Source: CPC320 sp002684375 (GTDB lineage Bacteria; Pseudomonadota; Alphaproteobacteria; Rhodobacterales; Rhodobacteraceae). From it: 17,970 nucleotides of DNA. A program made the translations under genes and the position numbers. Positions 15,680 through 17,970 of the stretch are shown here, piece after piece. The stretch spans positions 1 to 17,970 of the forward strand of contig CBFIHZ010000056.1 of NCBI GenBank assembly GCA_965662545.1. Reading direction: 5' to 3'. Every line of letters starts with the position of its first letter. Position 1 is the first letter of the stretch. The notes below the pieces were generated by a model. The model was not told where the DNA came from, ran no database searches, and saw nothing but the letters and a program-made list of their open reading frames with translations.

Positions 15680-16171
15680 TTGTCTGAGGAAAATCCAATT
15701 TCGGTTGCCTTTGAAAAACATAACCATGACGTATGCTTGACCAATGCAATGCAAACCGCGGAAGAGTATTGCCATAAGCAAAAGCTTCAGTTGACCCCGG
15801 CGCGGCGCAAAGTGTTGGAATTGCTTCTTCAGGAACACCGTGCGCTTGGGGCCTATGACATTCTTGATTTATTGCGTGAGGCGGGATTTAATTCTCAGCC
15901 ACCGGTGGCATATCGCGCGCTTGATTTTCTAGTAGAGAACGGATTTGTGCATAAAATAGAAAGACTAAATGCTTTTGTGGCTTGTGCACTTCCGGGCACT
16001 GTTCATTCGCCGGCTTTTATGATTTGCCGCCGATGCGATATGGTGGCTGAAACGCAATCATCCTCATCCGGTTTTGACCTTTTGGCAAATGCAGACGCGT
16101 CGGGTTTTAAAATCGAACAGACTATTATTGAGGCCAAAGGTTTGTGTCAGACCTGTGCGGAAATAGAATAA
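15680..16171 (+). CDS. zur: Zinc uptake regulator Zur (Fur family)
   Basis: Zur represses zinc-uptake genes when zinc is replete. I start it at TTG 15680 because AGGAG (15668-15672) sits 7 bases upstream; the earlier in-frame ATG at 15650 lies inside a Zur box and has no ribosome binding site. The 163-aa product has an N-terminal winged helix with the recognition segment around QPPVAYRALDFLVENG (73-88). The C-terminal domain carries two CxxC pairs, C116/C119 and C156/C159, the structural zinc site. H91, C102, H109 and E124 correspond to the regulatory zinc ligands known in E. coli Zur. It is first of a zur-znuC-znuB unit (gap of 2 bases to znuC) and divergent from znuA, so it probably regulates itself too. 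Confidence 0.9.
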   Translation: MSEENPISVAFEKHNHDVCLTNAMQTAEEYCHKQKLQLTPARRKVLELLLQEHRALGAYDILDLLREAGFNSQPPVAYRALDFLVENGFVHKIERLNAFVACALPGTVHSPAFMICRRCDMVAETQSSSSGFDLLANADASGFKIEQTIIEAKGLCQTCAEIE

Positions 16172-16173
16172 TT

Positions 16174-16926
16174 ATGAAGTTAGTGTCCGTTGAAAACCTA
16201 AGCGTAAGCTACGGTGCCAATACAGTATTACGCGCGATTGATCTTGAGATTGAATCGGGCGAGATTGTAACGGTTGTTGGCCCAAACGGATCGGGTAAAA
16301 CCAGTCTTCTGAAGGCGATCATCGGAGCAACGCAGCCTGCCAATGGCTCGGTGAACCTCAAGCCAGGATTGAAAATTGGATACGTGCCTCAACGCCTGAA
16401 TTTTGATCCAACGCTGCCGATCACGGTCGAGCGATTTATGCGGCTCACTGGAAACGTGGAAAGAAAATCGTGTATGCTCGCCTTAGAGACAGCTGGGGTG
16501 CCTCAGCTGCTAAAATGTCAGATGTCCGAGCTTTCTGGAGGTCAGTTTCAGCGTGTGCTCCTTGCAGGCGCTTTGATAAATGGCCCCGAAATCCTACTTT
16601 TGGACGAGGCCACACAAGGTCTTGACCAGCCAGGGTCTGCAGCGTTTTACCGCCAAATAGAGGCCGTGCGGCGTGAGACAGGCTGTGCTGTACTTATGAT
16701 TAGCCATGACTTGCATGTGGTAATGAGCGCTGCTGATCGGGTCATATGTCTTAACGGTCATGTTTGTTGCGCGGGCACCCCTGAAGCTGTTGCCTCTGCT
16801 CCGGAATACAAAGAGCTGTTCGGGGCCGGTACAGGTGGCGCTTTGGCACTATACCGACATGATCACGATCATGTTCATGACCACACTGACAACTGTAATT
16901 TAAATTCCCCTGAGGCTGCAGAATAA
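16174..16926 (+). CDS. znuC: Zinc ABC transporter ATP-binding protein ZnuC
   Basis: ZnuC is the cytoplasmic ATPase that powers zinc import through ZnuB. The start ATG 16174 lies 2 bases after the zur stop; a longer reading into zur is not needed. The 250-aa protein shows Walker A GPNGSGKT (36-43), Q-loop Q73, signature LSGGQ (120-124), Walker B LLLDE (141-145) and H-loop H178, all intact. A C-terminal His/Asp-rich tail (229-240, HDHDHVHDH) is present, as in other ZnuC proteins such as that of E. coli. The ribosome binding site is weak, so translation is probably coupled to zur. The stop overlaps the znuB start by one base. Confidence 0.95.
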   Translation: MKLVSVENLSVSYGANTVLRAIDLEIESGEIVTVVGPNGSGKTSLLKAIIGATQPANGSVNLKPGLKIGYVPQRLNFDPTLPITVERFMRLTGNVERKSCMLALETAGVPQLLKCQMSELSGGQFQRVLLAGALINGPEILLLDEATQGLDQPGSAAFYRQIEAVRRETGCAVLMISHDLHVVMSAADRVICLNGHVCCAGTPEAVASAPEYKELFGAGTGGALALYRHDHDHVHDHTDNCNLNSPEAAE

Positions 16927-17723
16927 TGCTTGATGATTTCATGACGCGTGCTGCGCTCGCCGGTATTGGCGTCGCCGTGGCTGCAGCTCCGCTCGGCTGT
17001 TTCGTCGTGTGGCGTCGGATGGCTTATTTTGGCGAAGCGACCGCCCATGCCGCGATCCTTGGTGTGGCTTTGTCGTTGGCGTTGGATATTTCAATTTTTG
17101 GCGGGGCGCTGGTGGTGGCGCTTAGTATGGCTTGGCTCGCAACACAGCTTTCGGGGCGCGGCTACGCGATGGATACGATGCTTGGTGTTTTAGCACATTC
17201 GTCACTGGCGGTTGGATTGGTCGTTGTTTCGTTCCTTTCAGGTGTTCGCATTGATCTTATGGCGTATCTTTTTGGGGATATACTTGCTGTCTCACGCCTT
17301 GATATCGCAATCATCTGGGGCGGGGCCTTGCTGGTAGTGGCACTTGTTGCTTGGCGTTGGTCTCCGCTTTTGATCACAACATTAAATGAGGAATTAGCCT
17401 ATGCCAGCGGTTTGAACCCAAACCGTGAGAAGCTTATCCTCACGGTGTCATTGGGGGTTACTGTCGCGGTGGCTATTAAGGTTGTGGGTGTCCTGCTTAT
17501 CGCGGCCATGTTGGTCATACCTGCCGCCGCTGCGCGAAGCCTTGCCCGTACGCCCGAGGCTATGGTGATAATTGCTGGTATGATTGGGGCAATTTCTGCC
17601 GTAGCGGGCCTCAAGGCAGCGTATGTTTTTGATACGCCCGCTGGTCCATCAATCGTCTGTGTCGCCTCGATTTTCTTTGTGTCGCTCAGTGTCATAGCAG
17701 CATTCAGAAAAAGGTCTGCTTAG
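16926..17723 (+). CDS. znuB: Zinc ABC transporter permease ZnuB
   Basis: ZnuB is the membrane channel of the zinc importer (ABC-3 family). The 265-aa protein starts at ATG 16926, one base shared with the znuC stop (TAATG), which indicates tight coupling. It is strongly hydrophobic, with about seven to eight membrane helices. Family segments are seen at FGEATAHAAILGVAL (35-49), AHSSLAVGLVVVSFLSG (90-106), and the conserved IKVVGVLLIAAMLVIPAAAA (183-202) near the end. The length is typical and no frameshift is visible. It ends the zur-znuC-znuB unit, completing with divergent znuA the standard high-affinity zinc system. Confidence 0.95.
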   Translation: MLDDFMTRAALAGIGVAVAAAPLGCFVVWRRMAYFGEATAHAAILGVALSLALDISIFGGALVVALSMAWLATQLSGRGYAMDTMLGVLAHSSLAVGLVVVSFLSGVRIDLMAYLFGDILAVSRLDIAIIWGGALLVVALVAWRWSPLLITTLNEELAYASGLNPNREKLILTVSLGVTVAVAIKVVGVLLIAAMLVIPAAAARSLARTPEAMVIIAGMIGAISAVAGLKAAYVFDTPAGPSIVCVASIFFVSLSVIAAFRKRSA

Positions 17724-17970
17724 CCTGCTTGTCCATCCCGAGCGCAAGACATATTTTTACGCCCCGATCCTGCCTGTGACTTTTTTAATTTGGCTTAAAC
17801 AAAAACCATTTTTGTGACTTTATTTGGGTCTACCAATTGGCTTTTTTATAAAACACCCTGTTCGGGGCAGTGACTTGGTCCTTTTTGGGATATTCGCACT
17901 GGCTGTCGACCGTTTTATCAAGTGGAATTTTGCTTCTCGTATTTGTTTGCCTACGCACAAATTCTGATCC
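17724..17970. other. Spacer after znuB to the window end
   Basis: ACAAAAA (17799-17805) and TTTTTGT (17809-17815) form a perfect but all-AT 7-bp stem, a weak terminator candidate. TGTGAC occurs at 17775 and 17813, and AGTGAC at 17869. A frame from GTG 17870 runs open to the window end and looks like the start of a membrane protein (SGILLLVFVCLR), but has no ribosome binding site, so it is not called. Confidence 0.4.

Overview
The window reads as a chromosomal segment of an alphaproteobacterium, most likely a marine member of the Rhodobacterales (roseobacter group). That placement is inferred from the style of the proteins, a roughly balanced base composition and the Fur-family zinc regulon layout; no rRNA or marker gene is present. 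Real genes lie between several long spacers without convincing genes, and at least one spacer holds a decayed insertion-sequence gene, so this looks like a genome that is accumulating decay.

Layout: (1) The last codons of an upstream gene (1-53) are followed by a 666-base spacer with a nested inverted-repeat structure (215-324). (2) A complete NADP-type 6-phosphogluconate dehydrogenase, gnd (720-2129), stands alone. (3) A four-gene peptide/nickel-type ABC importer (2504-7748) consists of a periplasmic binding protein, an 11-bp intercistronic hairpin, two permeases and one fused double-ATPase, with tight spacing after the hairpin. (4) A gene-poor kilobase (7749-8851) precedes a possible 60-residue orphan protein. 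(5) A long-form aconitase B, acnB (9530-12322), has a candidate promoter and repeated operator upstream and a hairpin terminator downstream. (6) A broken IS3-type OrfA remnant (12463-12600) is followed by two orphan genes: a secreted protein with one canonical EF-hand loop (13037-13792) and a 54-residue membrane-anchored protein with a duplicated GLGLPG motif (13830-13994). (7) A divergent zinc-uptake locus has znuA leftward and zur-znuC-znuB rightward, with two Zur-box-like palindromes in the 75-base intergenic region.

How the genes work together: the znu locus is a self-contained high-affinity zinc importer (ZnuA captures, ZnuB conducts, ZnuC powers) under its own Zur repressor. The ABC operon encodes a full importer for a peptide-like solute. 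gnd and acnB are central-carbon enzymes without pathway neighbours here. The EF-hand gene and the small GLGLPG gene may be co-transcribed and are the least explained coding part of the window. I do not see a clear defence system, CRISPR array, biosynthetic cluster or tRNA.
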